A DNA stretch of 25,153 nucleotides from JBDLRH01 sp039800165 (GCA_039800165.1 JBDLRH010000064.1:1-25153), one strand, 5' to 3'. Counted from the stretch's first letter, positions 14,580 to 22,820 are shown. Made by a program: numbers and translations. The notes: a model not told the origin generated them from the sequence alone.

Positions 14580-15191
14580 TCAGGCCAGCTGCAGGAAGTC
14601 CAGCACCTCGTCGAGGTACTGGGCGAAATCGCTGATCGCGTGGTCGCTGCCACCGAGCAGGCGCAGCGTGGCGTGCGGATGGCGCGCGGTCATCTCCTGC
14701 CAGCTCAGCACCTCGTCGCCTTGGGCGATCAGCGCGTAATGCGCTGGCCGGGGTTCACGCAGCGCATCGCGGCTGGCGTCTTCCAGCATGCGCAGCTCCT
14801 GCACATGCGCTTCGGTGAAGGTGAAGCGCTGCTCCGGGTCATGCCAGCCGCTGTGCTCGCCCAGGTGGCGCGCCAGGTCGCGGGCCGGGTGCACCGCCGG
14901 GTTGAGCAGCACCGCGCGGCAGCCCATGGCACCCGATACGCAGGCGGCATAAAAGCCGCCCAGGGACGAGCCCACCACCGCCATGCGATCGCGTGGCCAG
15001 CCCTGGATGCCGTCCATCACGAGCGCCATCGCCTCGCGCGGCGAAGGCGGCAGCTGAGGGCACCACCAGTGCACGGCCGGGTGCCGCTGCGCCACGGCAG
15101 CCGCCATCATCCGGGCCTTGGTGGACTGCGGCGACGAACGAAAGCCGTGCAGGTACAGCACATGGGTGGTGCGGGTGGCAGGGGCAGTCAC
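14580..15191 (-). CDS. YqiA-like esterase (UPF0227-type alpha/beta hydrolase)
   Basis: 203 residues from a GTG start. Small alpha/beta hydrolase: LYLHGFRSSPQSTKA at the oxyanion-loop end, the nucleophile elbow VVGSSLGGFYA (Ser76 in GSSLG), AVLLNPAVHP, then LIAQGDEVLSW with the likely acid and GGSDHAISDF with the catalytic His. E. coli YqiA is an esterase on short acyl chains; the physiological substrate is unknown. It is the first gene of the minus-strand run and is divergent from rodA, with only 23 bp between start codons. Confidence 0.88.
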   Translation of the reverse strand: MTAPATRTTHVLYLHGFRSSPQSTKARMMAAAVAQRHPAVHWWCPQLPPSPREAMALVMDGIQGWPRDRMAVVGSSLGGFYAACVSGAMGCRAVLLNPAVHPARDLARHLGEHSGWHDPEQRFTFTEAHVQELRMLEDASRDALREPRPAHYALIAQGDEVLSWQEMTARHPHATLRLLGGSDHAISDFAQYLDEVLDFLQLA

Positions 15192-15201
15192 GTCGGCACA
15201 G

Positions 15202-15208
15202 GATAATG
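15202..15208. promoter_or_regulatory. Overlapping divergent -10 elements between the esterase gene and rodA
   Basis: On the plus strand GATAAT (15202-15207) lies 7 nt before the rodA ATG; on the minus strand CATTAT (15208-15203) lies 11 nt before the esterase GTG. The two hexamers share five base pairs. With only 23 bp between start codons, both promoters must overlap the opposite coding region. -35 elements are weak on both sides. Confidence 0.4.
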
Positions 15209-15214
15209 CGGCCG

Positions 15215-16372
15215 ATGTCTGCCGTCCTGTCCAAGCCCTCGCTGCTGCAGCGCCTGGCGCCCCTGGTGCGCGGCTTCGACGGGCCGCTGCTGGCGGCTGC
15301 GGCGCTGCTGGCGCTGGCGGGCCTGACGGCCATGTATTCCTCGGGCTACGACCACGGCACGCGCTTTGCCGACCACAGCCGCAACATGCTGATCGCCGCC
15401 GCCATCATGCTGACGGTGGCGCAGTTGCCGCCGCAGCGGCTGATGAGCCTGGCGGTGCCGCTGTACACACTGGGCGTGGCGCTGCTGATCGCGGTGGCGC
15501 TGTTCGGCATCACCCGCAAGGGCGCGACGCGCTGGCTGCATGTGGGCATCACCGTCATCCAGCCCAGCGAGATCCTCAAGATCGCGATGCCGCTGATGCT
15601 GGCCTGGTGGTTCCAGCGCCGCGAGGGGCAGCTGCGGCCGCTGGACTTTGCGGTGGCCGGGTTGCTGCTGGCCGTACCCGTGGGCCTGATCATGAAGCAG
15701 CCCGACCTGGGCACCGCGCTGCTGGTGCTGGGTGCGGGGCTGGCGGTCATCTTCTTTGCCGGCCTGAGCTGGAAGCTGGTGATTCCGCCCGTGGCACTGG
15801 CGCTGGTGGGCATCGTGCTGCTGGTGGCATTCGAGCCGCAGCTGTGCGCCGATGGCGTGCGCTGGCCGGTGCTGCATGCCTATCAGCAAAACCGGGTGTG
15901 CACCCTGCTTGACCCGATGCGCGACCCGCTGGGCAAGGGCTTTCACATCATCCAGGGGATGATCGCCATCGGCTCGGGCGGGCTGTTCGGCAAGGGCTTC
16001 ATGCAGGGCACGCAGACGCACCTGGAATTCATCCCCGAGCGCACCACCGATTTCATCTTTGCCGCCTACTCCGAAGAGTTCGGCCTGCTGGGCAACCTGC
16101 TGCTGATCGCCGGCTTCGTGTTCCTGGTGCTGCGCGGCCTGGTGATCGCGGCCGAAGCCTCCACGCTGTTCTCCAGGCTGCTGGCCGGCGCGGTGAGCCT
16201 GATCTTCTTTTTCTACGCCTTCGTCAACATGGGCATGGTCAGCGGCATCCTGCCGGTGGTGGGCGTGCCGCTGCCTTTCATCAGCTACGGCGGCACCGCG
16301 ATGGTGACGCTGGGCATGGGGCTGGGCATCCTGATGTCGATTGCGCGATCGCGCCGGCTGGTGCAGACCTGA
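15215..16372 (+). CDS. rodA: RodA, SEDS-family elongasome peptidoglycan glycosyltransferase
   Basis: Lipid II polymerase for lateral wall growth, partner of PBP2. 385 residues with about ten hydrophobic segments. Seen are GATRWLHVGITVIQPSEILKIAMPLMLAWWF, KQPDLGTALLV, GKGFHIIQGMIAIGSGGLFGKGFMQGTQTHLEFIPERTTDFIFAAYSEEFG (catalytic Asp in TTDF by family knowledge) and VPLPFISYGGTAMV. RodA rather than FtsW because of the QGTQTHLEFIPE segment and its location away from the dcw genes. ATG 15206 would add MRP but overlaps the -10 candidate, so ATG 15215 is preferred. mrdA and mreBCD are not in the window; an oxidoreductase gene and a kinase gene follow. Confidence 0.95.
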   Translation: MSAVLSKPSLLQRLAPLVRGFDGPLLAAAALLALAGLTAMYSSGYDHGTRFADHSRNMLIAAAIMLTVAQLPPQRLMSLAVPLYTLGVALLIAVALFGITRKGATRWLHVGITVIQPSEILKIAMPLMLAWWFQRREGQLRPLDFAVAGLLLAVPVGLIMKQPDLGTALLVLGAGLAVIFFAGLSWKLVIPPVALALVGIVLLVAFEPQLCADGVRWPVLHAYQQNRVCTLLDPMRDPLGKGFHIIQGMIAIGSGGLFGKGFMQGTQTHLEFIPERTTDFIFAAYSEEFGLLGNLLLIAGFVFLVLRGLVIAAEASTLFSRLLAGAVSLIFFFYAFVNMGMVSGILPVVGVPLPFISYGGTAMVTLGMGLGILMSIARSRRLVQT

Positions 16373-16382
16373 GGACACACAC

Positions 16383-17300
16383 ATGAACACGGCGCGCGAT
16401 TCCTTTCCGGTGGCCATCGTCGGCACCGGCAACATGGGCGGCGGCATGGCGCTGAACCTGCTGTTGCGCGGCTGGCCGGTGCGGGTGCACGACATCGACC
16501 GCGCCAAGGTCGATGCACTGGCCGCACGCGGTGCGCAGGCCTGTGCCGACGCGGCTGAGGCTGCGTCGCAGGCCACGCTCACCATCGTCTGCGTGATCGA
16601 CACGCCGCAGTGCGAGCAGGTGCTGTTCGGCCCGCGGGGCGTGGTGTCTTCGGCGGGTGCGCAGCACACGGTGATGCTGTGCCCGACGATTGCGCCGCAG
16701 GACGTGGAGTCGTTCGCGCGGCGCCTGGCCGAGCGCGGCATCGCCACCATCGACGCACCCATGTCGGGTGGCCCGCAGCGCGCCGCCGAGGGCACGATGA
16801 GCCTGATGGTGGCCTGCCCCGCCGCTCTGTACGACACGCACCGTGCGCTGATCGAGACGCTGTCCAGCCAGGTGTTTCGCATCAGCGAGCGGCCGGGTGA
16901 CGGTGCGCGCACCAAGCTGGTGAACAACCTGCTGGCCGGCATCAACCTGGTGGGCGCGGCCGAGGCCATGGCGCTGGCGCAGCGCCTGGGGCTCGACCCG
17001 GCGGTCAGCCTGGACGTGATCGAGCGCTCCAGCGGGCAAAGCTGGATCGGCAGCGACCGGATGCGCCGCGCACTCGCCGGCGACTTTGCGCCGCGCGCCC
17101 ATGTGACCCTGCTGGAAAAAGACACCGGGCTGGCGGTGGCAGCAGCCCGTGCCGCCGGCTTTGAAGGCCCGCTGGGCGCTGCAGCGCACGACACCTTTGC
17201 CCGCACGCATGCGATGGGCCATGCCGCGCTGGACGATGCGGCGGTGTATCTGGCGCTGGGGGGCACGCCGATGCCCCCGCGCAGCGACGGATCGCGCTAG
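16383..17300 (+). CDS. 3-hydroxyisobutyrate dehydrogenase-family NAD(P)-dependent oxidoreductase
   Basis: 305 residues. The N-terminal Rossmann motif AIVGTGNMGGGMALNLLLRG (Gly14/16/19), the substrate-loop signature APMSGGPQRAAEGTMSLMV (about 125-143) and the catalytic Lys178 in RTKLVNNLLAG, followed by the helical C-terminal domain, define the beta-hydroxyacid dehydrogenase family. Substrates in the family include 3-hydroxyisobutyrate, tartronate semialdehyde and L-threonate; the sequence alone does not choose between them. It starts 10 bp after rodA with a GAGG-like ribosome site and lies 24 bp before the kinase gene, so a rodA transcript probably includes it, although no functional link to wall growth is evident. 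Confidence 0.9.
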   Translation: MNTARDSFPVAIVGTGNMGGGMALNLLLRGWPVRVHDIDRAKVDALAARGAQACADAAEAASQATLTIVCVIDTPQCEQVLFGPRGVVSSAGAQHTVMLCPTIAPQDVESFARRLAERGIATIDAPMSGGPQRAAEGTMSLMVACPAALYDTHRALIETLSSQVFRISERPGDGARTKLVNNLLAGINLVGAAEAMALAQRLGLDPAVSLDVIERSSGQSWIGSDRMRRALAGDFAPRAHVTLLEKDTGLAVAAARAAGFEGPLGAAAHDTFARTHAMGHAALDDAAVYLALGGTPMPPRSDGSR

Positions 17301-17310
17301 CATACGGAAC

Positions 17311-17316
17311 GGGGAG
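17311..17316 (+). promoter_or_regulatory. Ribosome binding site for the REC-kinase gene
   Basis: GGGGAG lies 8 nt before the ATG at 17325 and supports that start. Confidence 0.6.
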
Positions 17317-17324
17317 AACATCAC

Positions 17325-19394
17325 ATGGCCACCATCCTCGTCGTCGAAGACGATGACCTGATCCGCAACTACATCGCCCGCCTGCTGAAGATCGAGGGCC
17401 ACACCACGATCCAGGCAGAAAACGGCGTCAAGGCGATGCTGCGCCTGCGCGAGTCGGTGCCCGATGCGGTGATCTCCGACGTGAACATGCCCGAGATGGA
17501 CGGCTTCACCCTGCTGGAGACGATCCGCTCCGACCGCTCGATGGCGGCGTTGCCGGTGATGCTGCTGACTGCGCTGGACGACCGCGCCAGCATGCGACGC
17601 GGCATGAGTGGCGGCGCCGACGACTACCTGGGCAAGCCCTTCACCCGCGACGAGCTGATGGACGCGCTGGGCGGGCTGCTGAAGAAAAAGCAGCGCGTCG
17701 AAGACGTGGTGCAGAGCACCCTGCAGGAGCGCGAGGACGAACTGCGCAGCGCCTTCGACAGCAGCCTGTCGGGCGACTCGGGGCCGCGCAGTGCGGTGCG
17801 CCCGCCCGAGGGGGCGGCAGTGGATTCGACCATCGACGCCACCGTGCTGTCGATGGTGGTGCGCAACTTCACCCTGATTTCTGAACGCCTGAACGCCAGC
17901 GAGATCGAGGAACTGCTGTCGGCCTTCTTCGGCCGCGCGGTGCTGCCGCTGCTGCAGCACGGCGGCATGCACCTCAAGCTGATCGGTGACACCGCCGTCA
18001 CCGTGTTCGAGCACGCCGACCAGCCCGCGCGTGGCGCCCGCCGCGGCGTGGCGGCCGCGCTCGCGATTGCGGCCGTGGGGCAGGATTTCCGGCGCTGGAT
18101 CGACGAGCGATTTGCCGACCGCGGCCTGCCCGAATTTGGCGTGTGCGTGGCGGTGCATGCGGGCAAGGTCGACCTGTACCGTGTGGGCACCGAAGAGCGC
18201 CCCGAGCTGCTGGCCAGCGGCACCACGGTGGACGACACGCTGCGCCTGGAAGCGCAGGCGCGTCGGCTGGGCTGGAAGGTCAGCGCCAGCCGCGCCACCT
18301 CGTCGCTTGCCGGCTTCGGCCTGCGCGCCGGCCTCAGCACCGTGATCACGCTGCAGGGCGACCCGGCAGGCGATGCGTATGAAATCCTCGGGCTGGACGG
18401 TGCGGGTGCCGACCTGTCGATCGACCGCGATGCGCTGGCCAAGCGGCTGGAAGAAGCCCAGCTGTCCGTGCAGTCCAACGCACAGCTGGCGGCGCGTGCG
18501 GCCAAGGGCGCCCTGCAAGCCAAGCTGCAGGCCCTGAAGTCGCTGTCGTTCGCACCGGGCGAAGCGCCGCTGACCCTCAAGGGCTACCGGCTGCAGCGCA
18601 AGATCGGCGAGGGCGGCATGACCAAGGTGTACCTGGCTGCGCGCGAGGACGACGGCGTGCCGGTGGTGCTGAAGGTGCTCGAGGCTGCCGGCGAGGATGC
18701 GGCGTCGCACCTGGCGCGCTTCGTGCAGGAGTACACGCTGCTGTCGCAGGTGGACCATCCGAACATCATCAGGATTTTCAACCAGGGCTTCACCGACGAG
18801 GTGGCCTACATCGCGATGGAGTACTTCGAGCGCGGTGACCTGCGCGCCGAGATGAACCTCGGCCGGCTGGGCAATGCGCGCGCCATCGTGGTGGCGGTGC
18901 AGGTGGCGCGGGCGCTGGCCACGGTGCATGCACGCGGCGTGATCCACCGCGACCTCAAGCCCGAGAACATCATGGTGCGCGGTGACGGCAGCATCGCGCT
19001 GGCCGACTTCGGCATCGCCAAGGCGAAGGACGCGCAGGGTGCATCCGTGGCGATGGAAAAAACGCGTGTGGGCGACGTGGTGGGCACACCCTACTACCTG
19101 AGCCCCGAGCAGGCGCTGGGCAAGGAAGTCTCGCCGCGCTCGGACCTGTACAGCTTCGGCATCATGATGTTCGAGATGTTCGCGGGCCGCCGGCCCTTCA
19201 TGTCGAACTCGCTCGAGCAGCTGCTGTCGATGCAGCTGCACGCCGACGTGCCCCCGCTGCCTGCCGACTGCGCGGTGATGCAGCCGATGATCAACAAGCT
19301 GTGTGCCAAGGACCCCGAGAAGCGCTACGCCAGTGCCGATGAACTGCTCAAGCAGCTCGAGCGCTACCTGCCGCGCACGCCTGCGGCCTCCTGA
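17325..19394 (+). CDS. Three-domain signalling protein: receiver, degenerate class III cyclase-like domain, Ser/Thr kinase
   Basis: 689 residues, no membrane segment. (1) Receiver, about 1-120: acidic pocket VVEDDD, phospho-acceptor Asp52 in SDVNMPEMDG, Lys104 in GKPF. (2) Class III nucleotidyl-cyclase-like domain, about 170-345: the motif TVLSMVVRNFT corresponds to the usual FxDIrGFT but has Val178 at the first metal-binding Asp; Asp222 in KLIGDTAVTVF is kept; catalysis therefore looks lost. (3) Alpha-helical linker, about 365-405. (4) Hanks-type kinase, about 421-685: glycine loop GEGGMTKVY, Lys450, Glu469, HRDLKPEN (Asp543, Asn548), DFG (561-563) and SPE in place of APE; the kinase looks active. 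Inference: phosphorylation of the receiver, or a nucleotide bound by the pseudo-cyclase, controls the kinase. No cognate histidine kinase or phosphatase is in the window. Confidence 0.88.
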   Translation: MATILVVEDDDLIRNYIARLLKIEGHTTIQAENGVKAMLRLRESVPDAVISDVNMPEMDGFTLLETIRSDRSMAALPVMLLTALDDRASMRRGMSGGADDYLGKPFTRDELMDALGGLLKKKQRVEDVVQSTLQEREDELRSAFDSSLSGDSGPRSAVRPPEGAAVDSTIDATVLSMVVRNFTLISERLNASEIEELLSAFFGRAVLPLLQHGGMHLKLIGDTAVTVFEHADQPARGARRGVAAALAIAAVGQDFRRWIDERFADRGLPEFGVCVAVHAGKVDLYRVGTEERPELLASGTTVDDTLRLEAQARRLGWKVSASRATSSLAGFGLRAGLSTVITLQGDPAGDAYEILGLDGAGADLSIDRDALAKRLEEAQLSVQSNAQLAARAAKGALQAKLQALKSLSFAPGEAPLTLKGYRLQRKIGEGGMTKVYLAAREDDGVPVVLKVLEAAGEDAASHLARFVQEYTLLSQVDHPNIIRIFNQGFTDEVAYIAMEYFERGDLRAEMNLGRLGNARAIVVAVQVARALATVHARGVIHRDLKPENIMVRGDGSIALADFGIAKAKDAQGASVAMEKTRVGDVVGTPYYLSPEQALGKEVSPRSDLYSFGIMMFEMFAGRRPFMSNSLEQLLSMQLHADVPPLPADCAVMQPMINKLCAKDPEKRYASADELLKQLERYLPRTPAAS

Positions 19395-19404
19395 GGCCTC
19401 CTGA
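19385..19404 (+). repeat. Two tandem copies of a 10-bp unit across the kinase stop codon
   Basis: GGCCTCCTGA occurs at 19385-19394 and again at 19395-19404; the TGA of the first copy is the kinase stop. Probably a small slippage duplication that lengthens the kinase-tldD spacer to 44 bp. Confidence 0.85.
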
Positions 19405-19438
19405 GGCGAGCCGACCCCACCCCCATACCTGGACGCAC

Positions 19439-20899
19439 ATGATTTCCCGCGAACCCACCATCGAACGCCTGGCCACCGCACGCGCACTGCTGCTGGAGCC
19501 CTTCGGCCTGAACGAAACGCACCTGCAGCGCGCGCTGGCCGAGATCACCGCGCACCGCGTGGACGATGCCGACCTGTATTTCCAGTACACCCGCAACGAG
19601 GGCTGGAGCCTGGAAGAAGGCATCGTCAAGACCGGCAGCTTCAGCATCGACCAGGGCGTGGGCGTGCGCGCGGTCAGCGGCGAGAAGACCGCCTTTGCCT
19701 ACTCGGACGACATCTCGCTGGCCTCGCTGCTGGACGCTGCGCGCACCGTGCGCTCGATCGCGCGTGCCGGTGCGTCGGCGCGTCAGCGCGTGGGTGCGCC
19801 CAAGGTCGCGGCCAGCCGTTCGCTGTATGGCGCGCTCGACCCGATCGCCTCGCTGGACAGCACCGCCAAGGTGCAGCTGCTCGAGCGTGCCGAGCGCATG
19901 GCGCGCGCCAAGGACCCGCGCGTGGCGCAGGTGATGGCGGGCCTGGCGGCCGAGTACGACGTGGTGATGGTGGCACGCGCCGACGGCACGCTGGCGGCAG
20001 ACGTGCGGCCGCTGGTGCGCCTGTCGATCACGGTGATCGCCGAGCAGGCCGGCCGCCGCGAGATGGGCTCGGCCGGAGGCGGCGGGCGCTTTGGCCTGGC
20101 GTACTTTGACGACGCGCGCGTGCGCGAATATGTGGACGAGGCGGTGAATTCGGCGCTGACCAACCTGGAGTCGCGCCCGGCACCTGCGGGCGAGATGACG
20201 GTGGTGCTTGGCCCGGGCTGGCCAGGCGTGCTGCTGCACGAGGCGGTGGGCCACGGGCTGGAGGGCGACTTCAACCGCAAGGGCAGCAGCGCCTTCAGCG
20301 GCCGCATCGGCCAGCGGGTGGCGGCGAAGGGCGTGACGGTGCTCGACGACGGCACCATCGCCGACCGGCGCGGCTCGCTGAATGTGGATGACGAAGGCCA
20401 TGCCACGCAGCGCAATGTGCTGATCGAGGACGGCATCCTCAAGGGCTACATCCAGGACGCGATGAACGCGCGCCTGATGAAGGTGCGGCCCACCGGCAAC
20501 GGCCGGCGCGAAAGCTACGCACACATCCCGATGCCGCGCATGACCAACACCTACATGCTCGGTGGCAACCAGGACCCGAAGGAAATCGTCGCCAGCATCA
20601 AGAAGGGCCTGTACGCCACCAACTTCGGCGGCGGCCAGGTCGACATCACCAGCGGCAAGTTCGTGTTCTCCGCCAGCGAAGCCTTCTGGGTCGAGAACGG
20701 CAAGATCCTCTACCCGGTGAAGGGCGCCACCATTGTGGGCAACGGGCCCGACGCACTCACGCGCGTGAGCATGATCGGCAACGACATGGCGCTGGACAGC
20801 GGCGTGGGCACCTGTGGCAAGGAAGGCCAGAGCGTGCCGGTGGGCGTGGGCCAGCCGACGCTGCGCATCGACGGCCTGACGGTGGGCGGCACCGCCTGA
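19439..20899 (+). CDS. tldD: TldD, metalloprotease subunit (TldD/PmbA family)
   Basis: 486 residues. The zinc site is HEAVGHGLEGD (His267, Glu268, His272). Other TldD blocks are YFQYTRNEGWSLEEGIVKTGSF, GVGVRAVSGEKTAFAYSDD, GSAGGGGRFG, IPMPRMTNTYMLGG, FGGGQVDITSGKFVFSASEAFWVENGKI and the C-terminal TCGKEGQSVPVGVGQPTLRIDGLTVGGTA. TldD forms a complex with PmbA/TldE that digests unfolded peptides and matures some modified peptides; in E. coli it processes microcin B17 and helps degrade CcdA. PmbA is not in the window. It follows the kinase gene by 44 bp on the same strand. Confidence 0.97.
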   Translation: MISREPTIERLATARALLLEPFGLNETHLQRALAEITAHRVDDADLYFQYTRNEGWSLEEGIVKTGSFSIDQGVGVRAVSGEKTAFAYSDDISLASLLDAARTVRSIARAGASARQRVGAPKVAASRSLYGALDPIASLDSTAKVQLLERAERMARAKDPRVAQVMAGLAAEYDVVMVARADGTLAADVRPLVRLSITVIAEQAGRREMGSAGGGGRFGLAYFDDARVREYVDEAVNSALTNLESRPAPAGEMTVVLGPGWPGVLLHEAVGHGLEGDFNRKGSSAFSGRIGQRVAAKGVTVLDDGTIADRRGSLNVDDEGHATQRNVLIEDGILKGYIQDAMNARLMKVRPTGNGRRESYAHIPMPRMTNTYMLGGNQDPKEIVASIKKGLYATNFGGGQVDITSGKFVFSASEAFWVENGKILYPVKGATIVGNGPDALTRVSMIGNDMALDSGVGTCGKEGQSVPVGVGQPTLRIDGLTVGGTA

Positions 20900-20932
20900 C
20901 GCGGCGCCCAACCTGCGTTCGGCCCGCAGTGC

Positions 20933-20948
20933 GGCCGCTTCAGCGGCC
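20933..20948. repeat. Hairpin between convergent tldD and the CoA ligase gene
   Basis: GGCCGC and GCGGCC form a perfect 6-bp stem with a 4-nt loop that contains part of the ligase stop codon. No T-run exists on either strand, so an intrinsic terminator is unlikely, though it may stabilise 3' ends in this 40-bp convergent spacer. Confidence 0.35.
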
Positions 20949-22580
20949 CACCACCCGCTCGCGCAGCGCGCGCTTGAGCACCTTGCCGTTGGCATTGCGC
21001 GGCAGCGGCTCGGCAAGCCAGGTGAAGTCGTCCGGCGTCTTGTAGTCGGCCAGTTGCGCGCGGCACTGCGCCACCAGCTGCGCGCGCAATGCATCGGCCC
21101 CGGCTGCGTTGCGTGCGGCGCCCGGCGCGTACACGAACGCATGCACCCGCTCGCCGAGCACCGGGCAGGGCACGCCCACGGTGGCGGCCTCCTGCACCTG
21201 CGGATGCGCCATCAGGCAGTTCTCGACCTCGATCGAGAACACCTTGTAGCCGCCGCGGTTGATCATGTCCTTCTTGCGGTCGTGGATCTGCAGGAAGCCC
21301 TGCTCGTCCAGCGTGCCCAGGTCGCCCGACTTCCAGTAGCCGTCGACAAAGCCGTCGGCGGTGGCCTGCGGGTTGTCCCAGTAGCGCGGCACCACCATCG
21401 GCCCGGCGATCCACACCTCGCCGCTGGTGCCGGTGGGCACATCGCGGCCCTCGTCGTCCACCACCCGCACCTGCGCGCAGGGCAGGGCGATGCCGACCTT
21501 GTCCACCCGGTCGGAACCGGGCGGCGTGAGCGTGGTGGGCGATGTGGTCTCGGTCGAGCCGTAGGCGTTGAACAGCCGGATCGCGGGGCACTGCTCACGC
21601 AGCGCCGCAATCGTGGCCGGCGGCATCGGTGCACCGCCAAAACCTGCCACGCGCCAGGCCGACAAGTCGGTACGCGCAAGCGCCGGCTCGCGCAGGCACA
21701 GGGCGTACATCGCCGGCACGATCAGGGTGCAGGTGATGCGTGCGCGCTCGAGCAGCGCCAGGCACTGCGCCGCCTTGAACTCGCGCAGCACCACGGTGCA
21801 GCCACCCACACCTGCCATCGCCAGGATGATGGCCACCAGGCCGGTGACATGCGACGCCGGTACCGCCAGCAGCGAGCGGTCGTGCGGCTGCAGGCCCAGC
21901 GCGTGGCGGTAGTGCAGCACCGAGTGCACGAGGTTGAAGTGCGTCAGCACCGCACCCTTGGGCCGACCGGTGGTGCCCGAGGTGTAGAGGATCACGGCAG
22001 CGTCCTCCTCGTCGGGCTGCGCATCGCGCGCGAGCGGCGGCCCGGCAGCGAGGTCGCGCGCATGCAGCCAGCCTGCGGGCGGCGCAGTGCCGTCATCGGC
22101 GGCTACCACCCGCAACAGCGGCTGGCCGTTGTCCAGCGCTGCGGGCGCCAGCCCGCACAGGGGCGCATCGGCCAGCACCGCGCGGGCCTGGCACTGGTTG
22201 ACGATGTAGGCCACGCCGGGCGCCGCCTCACGGATGCTGACCGGCACCGCCACCGCACCCAGGCGCAGCACCGCATAGAGCGCCAGCACGAACTCGGCGC
22301 GGTTGCCCATCAGCATCAGCAACCGGTCGCCGCGCTGCACGCCCGCGCGCTTCAGTCCACCGGCCAGCCGCCGGCTGGCTGCGTCCACACCGCGCCATGA
22401 CCAGCTCAGGCTGCCGTCGACGATGGCTTCGGCATCGGGGCGCTCGAGTACCGCCTGCGCCAGCATCGCATTGAGGTGCGGCCAGCGCTGCGCATAGCAG
22501 TGCATGCGACGGCCATCGAAGTGGGTTTCCTCGCGCAGCGCCTCGGCGGGCCAGCGTGGATCGACGGGGGGCAAGGTCAT
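20940..22580 (-). CDS. Acyl-CoA synthetase-family (class I adenylate-forming) ligase
   Basis: 546 residues. The ATP-binding loop ILYTSGTTGRPKGAVLTH (about 198-214), the A5 motif NAYGSTETTSPTTLT, the hinge region SGDLGTLDEQGFLQIHDRKKDMINRGGYKVFSIEVEN and the C-terminal catalytic Lys in PRNANGKVLKRALRE (about Lys533) are all present. Family members activate a carboxylic acid as an acyl-adenylate and transfer it to CoA; the acid (fatty, aromatic or other) cannot be told by eye. It is transcribed alone, convergent with tldD and divergent from the aroG leader. A weak minus-strand promoter-like pair lies before it (TTGTAC about 22632-22627, CATACC about 22609-22604), low confidence. Confidence 0.88.
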   Translation of the reverse strand: MTLPPVDPRWPAEALREETHFDGRRMHCYAQRWPHLNAMLAQAVLERPDAEAIVDGSLSWSWRGVDAASRRLAGGLKRAGVQRGDRLLMLMGNRAEFVLALYAVLRLGAVAVPVSIREAAPGVAYIVNQCQARAVLADAPLCGLAPAALDNGQPLLRVVAADDGTAPPAGWLHARDLAAGPPLARDAQPDEEDAAVILYTSGTTGRPKGAVLTHFNLVHSVLHYRHALGLQPHDRSLLAVPASHVTGLVAIILAMAGVGGCTVVLREFKAAQCLALLERARITCTLIVPAMYALCLREPALARTDLSAWRVAGFGGAPMPPATIAALREQCPAIRLFNAYGSTETTSPTTLTPPGSDRVDKVGIALPCAQVRVVDDEGRDVPTGTSGEVWIAGPMVVPRYWDNPQATADGFVDGYWKSGDLGTLDEQGFLQIHDRKKDMINRGGYKVFSIEVENCLMAHPQVQEAATVGVPCPVLGERVHAFVYAPGAARNAAGADALRAQLVAQCRAQLADYKTPDDFTWLAEPLPRNANGKVLKRALRERVVGR

Positions 22581-22692
22581 GATGCGATCAAGTCATTGCG
22601 GGCAGGTATGGCATCCAGATGTCACACGTACAACACTATCGCAGGTCGCGGGCTCTTTCGGGTCGGGGCCGGCAAGGCTCAGGACACGGCTG

Positions 22693-22709
22693 TGCTACAT
22701 TGCAACCCA
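22693..22709 (+). promoter_or_regulatory. Candidate extended -10 promoter of the aroG leader
   Basis: TGC followed by TACATT (hexamer at 22696-22701) is an extended -10 element. The predicted +1 is about 22708, one base before the leader-peptide ATG at 22709, so the mRNA would be essentially leaderless. No good -35 is visible at 17 bp, as often seen with extended -10 promoters. The 110 bp between it and the ligase gene (22581-22692) show nothing else I can name. Confidence 0.4.
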
Positions 22710-22777
22710 TGCGCAAGCCCTCGTTTTACTTTGGCTACTTTTGGTTCTCTGGCCCCACCGGCGGTCGAGAGGTCTGA
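22709..22777 (+). CDS. Aromatic-rich leader peptide of the aroG attenuator
   Basis: A 22-codon ORF beginning MRKPS, then the run FYFGYFWF (codons 6-13, 22724-22747), then a Gly/Pro/Arg-rich end and a UGA at 22775-22777. Seven of eight consecutive residues are Phe, Tyr or Trp, the end products of the pathway whose first enzyme is encoded downstream. No Shine-Dalgarno is visible, and the ATG is at or next to the predicted transcription start. The stop codon lies inside the predicted antiterminator, as the ribosome-mediated attenuation model requires. It is analogous in logic to PheL or TrpL leaders of enterobacteria. Confidence 0.85.
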   Translation: MRKPSFYFGYFWFSGPTGGREV

Positions 22778-22820
22778 ACGCAACCCAAAGCAAGCAGGCC
22801 CGCTCAGACAAAACCGCCGG
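22758..22820 (+). promoter_or_regulatory. Predicted antiterminator of the aroG attenuator
   Basis: CCGGCGGT (22758-22765) is perfectly complementary to ACCGCCGG (22813-22820), the 5' arm of the terminator. Nested inside, GTCTGA (22772-22777, containing the leader stop codon) pairs with TCAGAC (22804-22809). A ribosome finishing the leader would cover the left arms and favour termination; a ribosome stalled at the aromatic codons would leave them free and favour read-through. Confidence 0.7.

Noticed and set aside
12633..15206. Plus-strand open frame of 857 codons opposite the RNase II-family and esterase genes
   Set aside because: Low-complexity His/Arg/Gln-rich translation with no motif, fully explained as the complement of two real genes.
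16281..19487. Minus-strand open frame of 1068 codons opposite the kinase and dehydrogenase genes
   Set aside because: It is antisense to two clearly identified genes, His/Gln/Arg-rich without any recognisable domain, and typical of the long shadow frames found in high-GC coding DNA.
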